Assembly (NCBI GenBank): GCA_025965695.1
Contig: JAOPWM010000290.1
Coordinates: 1 to 64,000, forward strand
Direction of reading: 5' to 3'
From: Blastococcus sp.
GTDB lineage: Bacteria > Actinomycetota > Actinomycetes > Mycobacteriales > Geodermatophilaceae
Length of the DNA: 64,000 bases
Shown here in pieces: positions 14,879 to 22,812 of this stretch. Each line of letters begins with the position of its first letter. The first letter of the stretch is position 1. The position numbers were made by a program, and so were the translations under genes. The notes beneath the pieces were generated by a model. That model was given only the letters and a program-made list of their open reading frames with translations, did not search any database and was not told the DNA's origin.

Positions 14879-16420
14879 TCAGCGGCCCAGGTGGCGGTAC
14901 CGGTGCAGGCGGCTGCGGTAGCGCTCGGTGTCGTCGCGCCCGAGCAGGCCGGCGAGCTCCTCACCCAGCACCCGCCCCAGCCGCTCACAGAACTCGATCG
15001 GCTCGTCGGCGGCGTCCGGACGCTCGGGTACCACCCGGTCGACGATCCCGGCCCGCCACAGGTCGGTAGCCCGCACACCCTGGGCCTGCGCCATCTCGCC
15101 GGCATGCGTGATGTCGCGGTGCACGATCGCCGATGCGCCCTCGGGCGGCAGCGGGCCCAGCCAGCCGTTGGCCGCGGCAAGCACCCGGTCGGCCGGCACC
15201 AGGGCCAGCGCGCCGCCCCCGGTGCCCTGGCCGAGCAGCACCGCGAGCGTCGGGGCCTGCAGCATGACCAGGTCCTGCAGGCAGCGGGCGATCTCGCCGG
15301 CCAGCCCGCCCTCCTCCGCCTCCCGGGACAGTGCCGCTCCGGGGGTGTCGATCAGCGTCAGGAGCGGCAGCCGCAGCTCCTGGGCCAGGTGCATGCCGCG
15401 CCGTGCCTCCCGGAGCGCTGCCGGACCCAGGGGAGCCGTCAGGCTCTGCCCCCGCCGGTCCTGGCCGAGCACGACGCAGGGCGCGCCCCCGAACCGGGCC
15501 AGGGCGAGAAGGAGCCCGGGATCCTTCTCGCCTGCGCCGGTGCCGCTCAGTCCGACGACGTCGGTCGCCGCGGTGCGCAGGAGTCGCCGCACCCCGGGCC
15601 GGTCCTCACGCCGGGAGGCGGTCACGACGTCCCACGCGCTCCGTCCGTCCTCGGGGTCGTCGGCGTCCGTGCCGTCGTCGGGTCTCGGCCGCTCGGCACC
15701 GGCGACGTCGCGGTGCCAGGTCGACCGCGCGGCCAGCACACGGAGCGCCCGGTCGGCCACGTCGGCGATCTCCTCGTGCGGGACGACGGCGTCGATGAGA
15801 CCCCGCTCGGCCAGGTGTTCTGCGGTCTGCACGCCCTCGGGGAAGGGAACGCCGTAGAGAGCCTCGTAGACGCGCGGGCCGAGGAAGCCGATGGAGGCGC
15901 CCGGCTCGGCGATCGTGACGTGCCCGGTCGAACCCCAGGACGCGAGCACGCCCCCGAAGGTGGGATTGCGCAGGTAGACCAGGTAGGCGAGGCCGGCCTC
16001 CTTGTGCCGCGCGATCGCCGCGGTGATGCCGATCATCTGGAGGAAGGCGACGGTGCCTTCCTGCATCCGGGTACCGCCGGAGACCGGCGCCGCCAGCAGC
16101 GGCAGCCCCTCCTCGGTCGCCCGCTCCACGGCGGTGATCAGCCGCTCGGCGGCGGCCACCCCGATGGAGCCCGCGAGGAAGCCGAACTCCCCCGCCACGA
16201 CCGCCACACGCCGGCCGCGCAGGGTGCCCTCCCCGGTGATGATCGACTCGTCCTGCCGGGTCTTCTCCGCGGCGCGGGCCAGCTCAGCGGCGTAGGCGTC
16301 GTCCACCGCGCGCCGTAGGACGGGGGCGTCCCAGGACTTCCACGACCCCGAGTCGAGCACCAGGTCGCGCAGGTTCCGGGCGTCGACCCGGGGCGGACGG
16401 GCGGAGGTCGGGGCGCTCAT
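14879..16420 (-). CDS. Carboxyltransferase with fused AccD- and AccA-like halves
   Basis: A 513-residue protein carrying two crotonase-fold carboxyltransferase domains. The N-terminal half (residues about 20-240) is beta-subunit-like: SWKSWDAPVLRRAVDDAY, GFLAGSIGVAAAERL, PVSGGTRMQEGTVAFLQM, YLRNPTFGGVLASWGSTGHV. The C-terminal half (about 270-505) is alpha-subunit-like: LPLLTLIDTPGAALSREAEE, GGLAGEIARCLQDL, VLLGQGTGGGALALV. The Cys4 zinc ribbon of E. coli AccD is absent. It should transfer a carboxyl group between carboxybiotin and an acyl-CoA, or act as a related decarboxylase. No biotin carboxylase gene is adjacent. It overlaps the CoA-transferase gene by 4 bases (ATGA), so they form one operon. 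Confidence 0.85.
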   Translation of the reverse strand: MSAPTSARPPRVDARNLRDLVLDSGSWKSWDAPVLRRAVDDAYAAELARAAEKTRQDESIITGEGTLRGRRVAVVAGEFGFLAGSIGVAAAERLITAVERATEEGLPLLAAPVSGGTRMQEGTVAFLQMIGITAAIARHKEAGLAYLVYLRNPTFGGVLASWGSTGHVTIAEPGASIGFLGPRVYEALYGVPFPEGVQTAEHLAERGLIDAVVPHEEIADVADRALRVLAARSTWHRDVAGAERPRPDDGTDADDPEDGRSAWDVVTASRREDRPGVRRLLRTAATDVVGLSGTGAGEKDPGLLLALARFGGAPCVVLGQDRRGQSLTAPLGPAALREARRGMHLAQELRLPLLTLIDTPGAALSREAEEGGLAGEIARCLQDLVMLQAPTLAVLLGQGTGGGALALVPADRVLAAANGWLGPLPPEGASAIVHRDITHAGEMAQAQGVRATDLWRAGIVDRVVPERPDAADEPIEFCERLGRVLGEELAGLLGRDDTERYRSRLHRYRHLGR

Positions 16421-17652
16421 GTGGCGTGTCCGTTCTCGATGTCGTCAGTCGCCGGCTGCGACACACCGTCGGGGCCTCCAGACAACCATGCGCGAATTGA
16501 CGGTCCGTCTGCGCCCAGCACGGGGGGAGCGGTGTGCGCCCGGCGGGTCGTCTCGGTCTCGCCGTCCGGACCGGCGTCGAAGAACCGCAAGGGCGGGCCG
16601 GGCAGCGACAGCCGCCCCAGGGTCGCGTGGTCGACGTCGACGAGCAGGCCCTGCGAGAGCGCCTGGTCCCAGCCGTAGACCTCGTCGATGGTGCGGACCT
16701 TTCCCGAGGGAATGCCCACCGCGGCCAGACGGGCCAGGAGGTCCTCGGCGGAAATGCCGGCGAACGCGCGCTCGAGCAGGGCGATGACCTCGTCGCGGTG
16801 CTCCACACGGTCACCGTTCGTGGTCATGCCAGGCGTTTCCGGGTCGAGGTCGAACTCCGCGCACAGCCGCCGCCACAGCGACTCGTTGGCGCACGCCACC
16901 TGGACGCTGCCGTCGGCGCAGTGGAACAGGCCGTAGGGGGCGATCGAGGGGTGGTGGTTGCCCTGCGCACGGCCGACCTTGCCGGCCACCGTCCACGCCG
17001 TTCCCTGGAACGCGTGCACGCCGACCATGGCCGCCAGCAGTGACGTGCGCACGACCTGGCCGCGACCGGTCCGCTCGCGCTCCATGAGGGCCGCGAGCAC
17101 GCCGTAGGCGCCGTACATGCCGGCCAGCAGGTCGGCGATGGGCACGCCGACCCGCTGCGGGTCCTCCGGTCCGCTCCCGGTGAGGGACATCAGCCCGCCC
17201 TCGCCCTGGGCGATCTGGTCGTAGCCGGCGCGACCACCCTCGGGACCGTCGTGCCCGAAGCCGCTGATCGCCAGCGTGACCAGTCGCGGGTTGAGCTCGG
17301 CGAGCACCTCGGTGCCGAAGCCGAGGCGGGCCAGCGTGCCGGGGCGGAAGTTCTCCATCAGCACGTCGGCGCGGCGGAGCAGCTCGGTCAGGACCGCTTT
17401 GTCCCCGTCGTCCTTGAGGTCGAGGGTGATCGACTCCTTGTTCTTGTTCGTCGACAGGAAGTAGGTCGACTCCCGGTCGCCCGACTCCGGCTGCACGAAG
17501 GGCGGGCCCCAGCCGCGGGTGTCGTCACCGCTGCCCGGGTTCTCGACCTTGATCACCCGTGCACCGAGGTCGCCGAGCATCATCGCGGCGTGCGGCCCGG
17601 CGAGGGCTCTGGTCAGGTCGACGACGAGCACGCCGTCCAGCGGTCCGGTCAT
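16417..17652 (-). CDS. CaiB/BaiF-family (class III) CoA-transferase
   Basis: Class III CoA-transferases move CoA between an acyl-CoA and a carboxylic acid. The 411-residue protein starts MTGPLDGVLVVDLTRALAGP and contains MLGDLGARVIKVENPGSGDD, STNKNKESITLDLKD, ADVLMENFRPGTLARLGFG, AISGFGHDGPEGGRAGYDQI and a C-terminal LPGPPLRFFDAGP, all diagnostic. The full family length (about 400) is kept. It is first in a two-gene operon with the carboxyltransferase. Behind it lies the remnant of a dicarboxylate carrier, suggesting a former transport-activation-carboxylation module for a dicarboxylic acid. Confidence 0.93.
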   Translation of the reverse strand: MTGPLDGVLVVDLTRALAGPHAAMMLGDLGARVIKVENPGSGDDTRGWGPPFVQPESGDRESTYFLSTNKNKESITLDLKDDGDKAVLTELLRRADVLMENFRPGTLARLGFGTEVLAELNPRLVTLAISGFGHDGPEGGRAGYDQIAQGEGGLMSLTGSGPEDPQRVGVPIADLLAGMYGAYGVLAALMERERTGRGQVVRTSLLAAMVGVHAFQGTAWTVAGKVGRAQGNHHPSIAPYGLFHCADGSVQVACANESLWRRLCAEFDLDPETPGMTTNGDRVEHRDEVIALLERAFAGISAEDLLARLAAVGIPSGKVRTIDEVYGWDQALSQGLLVDVDHATLGRLSLPGPPLRFFDAGPDGETETTRRAHTAPPVLGADGPSIRAWLSGGPDGVSQPATDDIENGHAT

Positions 17653-17677
17653 GCGGTGGGACTCCGATCAGGTCACA

Positions 17678-17854
17678 GCCAGTTGTGGAGAACGGGCTCG
17701 CGTCGACGAGGGTCGAGGCCACGGACAGGGCGACCACCGCATCCACGGCGCCGATGTCCCCGGCCAGCAGGAACGGCACCGCGAGTGAGATGGCGACGCC
17801 GATGATCGCGGTCGACGACGCGAAGGCCGACACCACCCCTCCGATGTAGGCCAG
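17678..17854 (-). pseudogene. Remnant of a MatC/SLC13-like dicarboxylate transporter
   Basis: A 59-codon stretch reads LAYIGGVVSAFASSTAIIGV, AISLAVPFLLAGDIGAVDAV, VALSVASTLVDASPFSTTG, the C-terminal core of MatC-type dicarboxylate carriers (the SPFST motif follows the penultimate helices). The frame has no start, the rest of the transporter is missing, and the sequence runs out just before the CoA-transferase start. Upstream, a separate frame begins VTVSPEIDEKVAGLG. The gene was lost mostly by deletion. In related organisms a carrier next to such CoA-transferases would import the acid substrate. Confidence 0.7.
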
Positions 17855-17951
17855 CGGCAGGCACGGGCGCGCCGAGCCCGGCGACCTTCTCGTCGATCTC
17901 AGGGGACACGGTCACTCCCACGGCGTCGGGGGATGAGGTCGGTCCACTGTC

Positions 17952-18545
17952 TCAGTCGCCCGTGGGTAGCGCCTGCCAGCCGCCGGAGGGCGTGACCACG
18001 GCGGTGACCCGCCGGTCGTGCGGTTCGGCGGGCAGTTCGCCGACGAGTTCGTCGTCGAAGAGCAGGGCCACCAGGACGGCGTCGGGCCGGGCATGCCGCA
18101 GGGCCCGGTCGTAGTAGCCGCCGCCGCGGCCCAGCCGCACCCCGTCGTGGGACACCGCCAGCGCGGGGAGGACGACGACGTCGGCGGTCCCGAGGGCCGC
18201 CGGGGCCAGTCGCGGGCCGACCGGCTCCAGCAGGCCGAACCGGCCGGGTGTCAGCCGGCCCGTGTGCACCGCCCAGGCCAGCTCGTGGCCCTCCGACGGC
18301 ACGACCGGCAACAGCACCCGGGCGCCGAGCCGGGTGACGTCGGCGGGCAGGCGGCCGTACCCGGGCTCGATCTCGTCCGGGACGTAGGCGGCGACCGTCC
18401 CGGCCCCGGCCAGCCCCTGCAGCAGGGCGGCGGACGTCGCGGTCGCCGCCGCGGTCCGCTCCGCGCCCGATCGGTCCCGGCGGCGGCCCAGGAGGAGCGC
18501 GCGGACGGCGGACTTCGCGGCGCCGCCTTCGAACGCGGTGGTCAT
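17952..18545 (-). CDS. 5-formyltetrahydrofolate cyclo-ligase
   Basis: This enzyme uses ATP to convert 5-formyl-THF to 5,10-methenyl-THF, returning stored folate to one-carbon metabolism. The 197-residue protein has SAVRALLLGRRRDRSGAE at the N-terminus, DEIEPGYGRL, VVLPALAVSHDGVRLGRG and the diagnostic GRGGGYYDRAL. ATG 18545 lies 26 bases from the divergent galU start, with a symmetrical palindrome carrying a -10 element for each direction. The gene pair is conserved in mycobacteria (Rv0992c/Rv0993). Confidence 0.93.
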   Translation of the reverse strand: MTTAFEGGAAKSAVRALLLGRRRDRSGAERTAAATATSAALLQGLAGAGTVAAYVPDEIEPGYGRLPADVTRLGARVLLPVVPSEGHELAWAVHTGRLTPGRFGLLEPVGPRLAPAALGTADVVVLPALAVSHDGVRLGRGGGYYDRALRHARPDAVLVALLFDDELVGELPAEPHDRRVTAVVTPSGGWQALPTGD

Positions 18546-18546
18546 G

Positions 18547-18570
18547 CCGGCAGGCTAGCTAGGCTGCCGG
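18547..18570. promoter_or_regulatory. Symmetrical divergent leaderless promoter/palindrome
   Basis: Arms CCGGCAG (18547-18553) and CTGCCGG (18564-18570) flank a CTAGCTAG core, broken only by a G on each side. On the plus strand TAGGCT (18560-18565) ends six bases before ATG 18572. On the minus strand TAGCCT (18557-18552) ends six bases before ATG 18545. Both genes therefore appear to be transcribed from mirrored -10 elements, starting at the first base of each start codon. Confidence 0.65.
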
Positions 18571-18571
18571 A

Positions 18572-19516
18572 ATGTCCAGCCCCACCGTCCGCCCGGCCCT
18601 CGGGCCGGCCACGAAGGCCGTCATTCCCGTCGCGGGGATGGGCACGCGCTTCCTCCCGGCCACCAAGTCCGTGCCCAAGGAGCTGCTGCCGGTCGTCGAC
18701 CGCCCGGCGCTGCAGTACATCGTCGAGGAGGCGGCCCGGGCGGGCCTGCCCGAGGTGCTGATGGTCACCGGTCGCAACAAGGCCGCCATCGAGGACCACT
18801 TCGACCGGTACCCCGAGCTCGAGACGGCGCTGGAGAAGAAGGGCGACGTCGATCGGCTGGCCGCCGTGAACGAGTCCACCGACATCGCGCAGGTCCACTT
18901 CGTCCGGCAGGGGGAGGCCAAGGGGCTGGGGCACGCAGTGCTGCAGGCGGCCGCGTTCGTCGGGGACGCGCCCTTCGCGGTGCTGCTGGGCGACGACCTG
19001 ATCGACGCGCGCGACCACCTGCTCGAGCAGATGCTCGCCGTCCAGGCCGAGCACGGCGGTTCGGTGATCGCCCTGCTGGACGTGGGGCTGGAGAACATCG
19101 ACAAGTACGGCGCCGTCGCGGTCGAGCCGCGGGAGCAGACCGGCGGGGACGGTGACGTGGTCGTCACCGTGACGGGCCTGGTCGAGAAGCCGCCGGCCGA
19201 CGAGGCGCCGAGCAGCCTGGCCATCATCGGCCGCTACGTCCTCGCCCCCGAGATCTTCGCGGTGCTCCGCGAGACGGCGCCCGGCCGCGGTGGGGAGATC
19301 CAGCTGACCGACGCGCTGGCCACCCTCGTCGAGCGCGGGGAGCCCGTCCACGGGGTCGTCTTCAGCGGCCGCCGGTACGACACCGGCGACCGGCTGGACT
19401 ACCTCAAGGCCGTCGTCCGGCTGGCCAGCGAGCGCGACGATCTGGGGCCGCCGATGCGCGCTTTCCTGCGTGAGTTCGTGGCCGGCCTGCCCGCAGAGGG
19501 CGCGTCGCCGTCCTGA
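18572..19516 (+). CDS. galU: UTP--glucose-1-phosphate uridylyltransferase GalU
   Basis: GalU makes UDP-glucose from UTP and glucose-1-phosphate, feeding glycogen/trehalose, cell-wall and exopolysaccharide synthesis. The 314-residue protein has the nucleotidyltransferase signature AGMGTRFLPATKSVPKELLP, LQYIVEEAARAG, VRQGEAKGLGHAVL, LLGDDLID, GLVEKP and RYDTGDRLDYLKAVV. Length and motifs are typical of bacterial GalU. It is divergent from the folate gene through a shared leaderless promoter, and 112 bases before glp. Confidence 0.96.
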   Translation: MSSPTVRPALGPATKAVIPVAGMGTRFLPATKSVPKELLPVVDRPALQYIVEEAARAGLPEVLMVTGRNKAAIEDHFDRYPELETALEKKGDVDRLAAVNESTDIAQVHFVRQGEAKGLGHAVLQAAAFVGDAPFAVLLGDDLIDARDHLLEQMLAVQAEHGGSVIALLDVGLENIDKYGAVAVEPREQTGGDGDVVVTVTGLVEKPPADEAPSSLAIIGRYVLAPEIFAVLRETAPGRGGEIQLTDALATLVERGEPVHGVVFSGRRYDTGDRLDYLKAVVRLASERDDLGPPMRAFLREFVAGLPAEGASPS

Positions 19517-19628
19517 CCGGGCGTGACAGGGGCACCATCGGGCGGCGGGGCACCCGCCGGCACCGGCGGTGCCGCTCAGGCCTGGGCCGGCGATCGGTCA
19601 TCGGCACGGCGAGACGACGGTGGTGAGG

Positions 19629-21068
19629 ATGAGCGGGCACATCGAGGGCAGGGACGGCACGGACGGGGGGTTCCGGGGGTACCGGGACACCGCGCAGGTG
19701 GACATGCCCATGGCGCCTCCACGTCCCACCGGCCCGGTTGCCGACCGCCTCGAGAGCCGGCCCGCGCCCGTTCCGGAGCCCCGGATGCAGACCGAGCAGC
19801 CGGCACCGATCGCCGGTGTGCAGCTCTCCGAGGGGCTGGCCACGGTGCGCACCGTGGAGCGGCACCTGGACGAGATCCTCGCCGCGGTGCCCCAGCCGGA
19901 TCCGATCGAACTGGCCGTCCTCGACGCGCAGGGTCTGCTCTGCGCCGAGGAGGTCGTCAGCCAGCGGGCGCTGCCCGCCTTCGATCAGGCCGCCCTGGAC
20001 GGCTACGCCGCCCGCGCGGACGACGTCCTCGGCGCGAGCCTCGAGGCGCCGGTGGAGCTCGCCGTCGTGGGGGAGAGCATCCCCGGCGCCGCCGCGACGT
20101 CCTCGATCGGTCCGGGCCTGGTACTGAAGGTCGCCGCCGGCGCGATGCTGCCGGCCGGCGCCGACGTCGTCGTCCCGGCGGTCTGGACCGACCAGGCATC
20201 GGTGCGGGTCGCCGTCTACGCCGGACCTCCGGCCGGGAGTTACGTCCGACGGACCGGCGACGACGTCGCCCCCGGTGACCCCGCCGTCCAGGTGGGGACG
20301 CCGATCGGGCCGGCGCAGATCAGCCTGCTCGCCGCGGTCGGCCGGGAGCGGGTGCTGGTGCGGCCGAGGCCGCGGATCGCCGTCCTGTGCGCAGGAACAG
20401 AGCTGGTGGACGTGGGGACGGCGCCGGCGCCGGGTCAGCTCGTCGACGTCAACAGCTACGCCCTCGCCGCTGCCGCCCGGGACGCGGGCGCGGAGGCCTA
20501 CCGGTCGGGGATCCTGCCGTCGGACCAGCGCCGGCTCACCGAGGTGCTGGAGAGCCAGCTGCTGCGCAGCGACCTGGTGCTCATCGCCGGGACCTTCGCG
20601 AGCGGCGGGTTCGACATGGTGCAGGAAGCGCTGGCCGAGCTCGGCGAGATGCGCTTCCGGCAGGTCACCATGCACCCGGGCCCGGCGCAGGGTTTCGGTC
20701 GGCTGGGGCGCGACCACATCCCGGTCATCTGCATCCCCGGGGAACCGGTGGCCGCACTCGTGGCCTTCGAGGTGTTCGTCCGTCCGGCGATCCGGCTGAT
20801 GCTCGGCAAGCGCCAGCTGTTCCGGCGGACCGTCCAGGCGATCGCGGGCCAGCCGCTGATGTCTCCGCTGGGCTATCGGCAGTACCTGCACGGCACGGTG
20901 ATGCGGCATCCCGACGGCGGCTACGTCGTCGAGCCCGTCGGTGACGGCACCGAGGCGCTGCTCGCCCGCATGGCACGGGCCAACTGCCTGATCGTCATCG
21001 ACGAGGACGTCACGGAGGTGGCCGCCGGCGGCCTGGTCACCGTGATGCCGCTCCTCCTCGGCGGCTGA
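19629..21068 (+). CDS. glp: Gephyrin-like molybdotransferase homologue Glp (MoeA1-type)
   Basis: A 479-residue MoeA/gephyrin-fold protein. It matches mycobacterial MoeA1 (Rv0994) with FDQAALDGYAARADDV, GSYVRRTGDDVAPGDPAVQV, QISLLAAVGRERVLVRPRPR, VDVNSYALAAAARDAGAE and LGEMRFRQVTMHPGPAQGFG. Canonical MoeA motifs are changed: SGGVSVG is AGTFASG and PGNP is PGEP, so molybdenum insertion is doubtful. In corynebacteria the orthologous Glp binds FtsZ and a membrane receptor GlpR encoded in the same cluster; here glpR follows two genes later, supporting a division role. ATG 19629 is chosen for the first 75 or so residues of low-complexity leader before the conserved RTVERHLDEIL; a start at 19569 is possible. 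Confidence 0.86.
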   Translation: MSGHIEGRDGTDGGFRGYRDTAQVDMPMAPPRPTGPVADRLESRPAPVPEPRMQTEQPAPIAGVQLSEGLATVRTVERHLDEILAAVPQPDPIELAVLDAQGLLCAEEVVSQRALPAFDQAALDGYAARADDVLGASLEAPVELAVVGESIPGAAATSSIGPGLVLKVAAGAMLPAGADVVVPAVWTDQASVRVAVYAGPPAGSYVRRTGDDVAPGDPAVQVGTPIGPAQISLLAAVGRERVLVRPRPRIAVLCAGTELVDVGTAPAPGQLVDVNSYALAAAARDAGAEAYRSGILPSDQRRLTEVLESQLLRSDLVLIAGTFASGGFDMVQEALAELGEMRFRQVTMHPGPAQGFGRLGRDHIPVICIPGEPVAALVAFEVFVRPAIRLMLGKRQLFRRTVQAIAGQPLMSPLGYRQYLHGTVMRHPDGGYVVEPVGDGTEALLARMARANCLIVIDEDVTEVAAGGLVTVMPLLLGG

Positions 21069-21120
21069 GCTGGATCCCGCCCTCCACCCCGGCTGGCCGG
21101 CGACGCTCGGCTGGGGGCCG

Positions 21121-21687
21121 GTGGAGCTGCACCCGCTGCGCCGGCGCGACGCCGCCGAATGGAGCCGACTGCGTGTGGTCAACGAGTCGTGGCTGAGCCC
21201 CTGGGAGCCGTCGCATGCGCTGCCCTGGCGGGAGCGGCACACCCCGCCCGTCTACCGGGCGATGCGCCGGACCGTCCTCCGGCGCGCGCGGCTGGGCACC
21301 TCGGTGCCGTTGATGATCCGCGTCGACGGACGGCTGGCCGGCCAGGTCACGATCGACAACATCGTCCGGGGCGCGCTGCGCTCGGGCTATCTCGGCTACT
21401 GGATCGACCGGGACGTCGCCGGCAGGGGCATGGCCTCGCTGGCGGTCGCGCTCGTGTGCGACCACGCCTTCAGTGAGGTGGGCCTGCACCGGGTGCAGGC
21501 CGACATCCGCCCCGAGAACGGCCCCAGCCGGCGCCTGGTCGAGCGACTGGGCTTCCAGCGGGAGGGTCTGCTGCGCCGCTATCTCGACATCGACGGCGAC
21601 TGGCGCGACCATCTCACCTTCGGACTGCTCGCCGAGGACCTCCCCGGCGGCGTGCTCGCCCACTGGAAGCAGCAGATACCACGCTGA
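21121..21687 (+). CDS. RimJ/RimL-type GNAT acetyltransferase
   Basis: The protein has 188 residues from GTG 21121. GNAT acetyltransferases move acetyl from acetyl-CoA to protein N-termini or small amines. Visible motifs: ELHPLRRRDAAEWSRLRVVN, GQVTIDNIVRGALRSGYLGY, the CoA-binding RDVAGRGMASLAVAL, HRVQADIRPENGPSRRLVER and the RimJ-type ending RRYLDIDGDWRDHLTF. The frame reads back in frame through HPGWPATLG to CTG 21070, just after the glp stop. The mycobacterial homologue (Rv0995, from memory) has a similar WPAVLG segment, so the real start may be that CTG. The gene lies between glp and glpR, as in other actinobacteria. Confidence 0.9.
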   Translation: MELHPLRRRDAAEWSRLRVVNESWLSPWEPSHALPWRERHTPPVYRAMRRTVLRRARLGTSVPLMIRVDGRLAGQVTIDNIVRGALRSGYLGYWIDRDVAGRGMASLAVALVCDHAFSEVGLHRVQADIRPENGPSRRLVERLGFQREGLLRRYLDIDGDWRDHLTFGLLAEDLPGGVLAHWKQQIPR

Positions 21688-21841
21688 CCCCCGTGGGCCC
21701 GGTCACCGCAAGGGCGACACGCCTCGCTCGTCACACCGGCCACACAAGACCTCGGCGACACACCGCGCGCCTCCCCGTCTCGGGCCTCCGGCCTGCATAA
21801 CCTCGCCCTCGCGAGTGACTCATGTGACAGGTGGTGTTCGA

Positions 21842-22522
21842 ATGGGATCGGGCGTGCTCTTGGCCGCTCTGGTCGTTCTCTGGTTCGTTGTGCTGGTGCC
21901 CATGGTGGTGACCCGCGGCGACACGCAGGGAGGCCGAGCGGAACTGGCCGACTCGGGCCGAACGCTGCAGCGGCGCCGGACGGTGGACCCCGTGGTCCAC
22001 GCCGACACCGAGCGCGTCTCGGTCGACCGCGACCTGCTGCGCACCAGCGGTGAGCTGCAGGTGGACGTGCACGCCCTCCGGCGTCGCACCCTCGGCGGAC
22101 TGGTCGCGCTCGCTGCGCTGTCCATGGTCGGCGTACTGGTCTACAGCCCCTGGCTGTGGACGGTGCAGGTCCTCCTCGACGTCGCCGTCGTCGGCTATGT
22201 ACTGGTGCTGCGCAAGGTGGCCCGCCGCGAGCGGCTGGCCGCCCGCCGGGCAGCGCGTGCCGCGGCCCGCGAGGCGCTGCGCCCGTCGACGGCACAGCCG
22301 GCGGGGGTGGAGGCGGAGGTGCACGAGACGGTCGCGCAGGAGAAGCTGCCGCATCCCAGCGTTCCGCTGGCTCCGGTCGCCCAGTTCCGCGCCCGGGTCG
22401 TCGTGGCCCGCACGCCGGCGCCGGTCGGCTGGCAGCAGAGCGCGGTGGTCGGTCTGGACGACGACGACATCGGGTTCGCCGACATCGACGAGTACCAGCC
22501 GCGCCGGGTGGTCAACGCCTGA
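21842..22522 (+). CDS. glpR: Divisome membrane protein SepX/GlpR
   Basis: A 226-residue protein with an N-terminal helix MGSGVLLAALVVLWFVVLVP, a cytoplasmic loop of about 60 residues, and two further helices (LGGLVALAALSMVGVLVYSP and WTVQVLLDVAVVGYVLVLRK). A charged C-terminal tail ends DDDIGFADIDEYQPRRVVNA. This architecture and its position after glp and the rimJ-like gene identify it as GlpR/SepX. In Corynebacterium it is the membrane receptor for Glp, and in Streptomyces SepX supports division septa. It should sit in the cytoplasmic membrane at division sites. A stem-loop ends the cluster at 22578-22620. Confidence 0.85.
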   Translation: MGSGVLLAALVVLWFVVLVPMVVTRGDTQGGRAELADSGRTLQRRRTVDPVVHADTERVSVDRDLLRTSGELQVDVHALRRRTLGGLVALAALSMVGVLVYSPWLWTVQVLLDVAVVGYVLVLRKVARRERLAARRAARAAAREALRPSTAQPAGVEAEVHETVAQEKLPHPSVPLAPVAQFRARVVVARTPAPVGWQQSAVVGLDDDDIGFADIDEYQPRRVVNA

Positions 22523-22542
22523 AATACACCCCCTGCCCCCCA

Positions 22543-22581
22543 CCGCTCGCAAGCTCGCGTCGGGACCCTGCAGGGGGCCGG
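22543..22581. repeat. 39-bp intergenic repeat, copy 1
   Basis: This segment contains CTCGCAAGCTCGCG followed by GACCCTGCAGGGGGCCGG and matches 39174-39212 at 35 of 39 positions. CCCCCTGC at 22529-22536 can pair with GCAGGGGG at 22570-22577, so the element can fold. It lies directly after glpR. Confidence 0.7.
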
Positions 22582-22620
22582 CTCTCCGACGTCGCCCCGG
22601 TGGTGGCGCCGGAGAGCCGG
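22578..22620 (+). terminator. glpR: Terminator-like hairpin after glpR
   Basis: CCGGCTCTCCG at 22578-22588 pairs perfectly (11 bp) with CGGAGAGCCGG at 22610-22620 across a 21-base loop. It separates glpR from the tRNA-Ala promoter, whose TATTCT -10 lies at 22626-22631. The 39-bp repeat overlaps its first bases. Confidence 0.55.
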
Positions 22621-22642
22621 GACGGTATTCTTTCCGCCTGAA

Positions 22643-22716
22643 GGGGCTGTGGCGCAGTCCGGTAGCGCACCTCGTTCGCATCGAGGGGGTCAGGGGTTCA
22701 ACTCCCCTCAGCTCCA
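22643..22716 (+). tRNA. tRNA-Ala (anticodon CGC)
   Basis: A 74-base cloverleaf. The acceptor GGGGCTG pairs with CAGCTCC (with a G-T pair), the D-arm is GCGC-AGTCCGGTA-GCGC, the anticodon stem CCTCG/CGAGG holds loop TTCGCAT with anticodon CGC (Ala, codon GCG), and the T-arm is AGGGG-TTCAACT-CCCCT. The CCA end is not encoded; CAC follows discriminator A. TATTCT eleven bases upstream is a likely -10. A tRNA gene in this position is a potential integration site, but no att duplication or integrase is seen. Confidence 0.95.
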
Positions 22717-22812
22717 CACCTTCAGCACGAAGAAGCACCGCACCAGCCAGCCGACGCCGTCGGGGCCACCGCCCCGGCGGCGTTCGCCGTCCCGGGGCCC
22801 CTGTGAGGCCGG

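Noticed and set aside
14879-17652. Biotin-independent malonate decarboxylase (MdcDE) operon
   Set aside because: The carboxyltransferase halves are fused and no acyl-carrier subunit or MdcA-like gene is present; CoA-transferase is class III, not MdcA.
22643-22716. tRNA-Ala as an integration site of a genomic island
   Set aside because: No integrase, no duplicated tRNA 3' end and no change of composition were found downstream.
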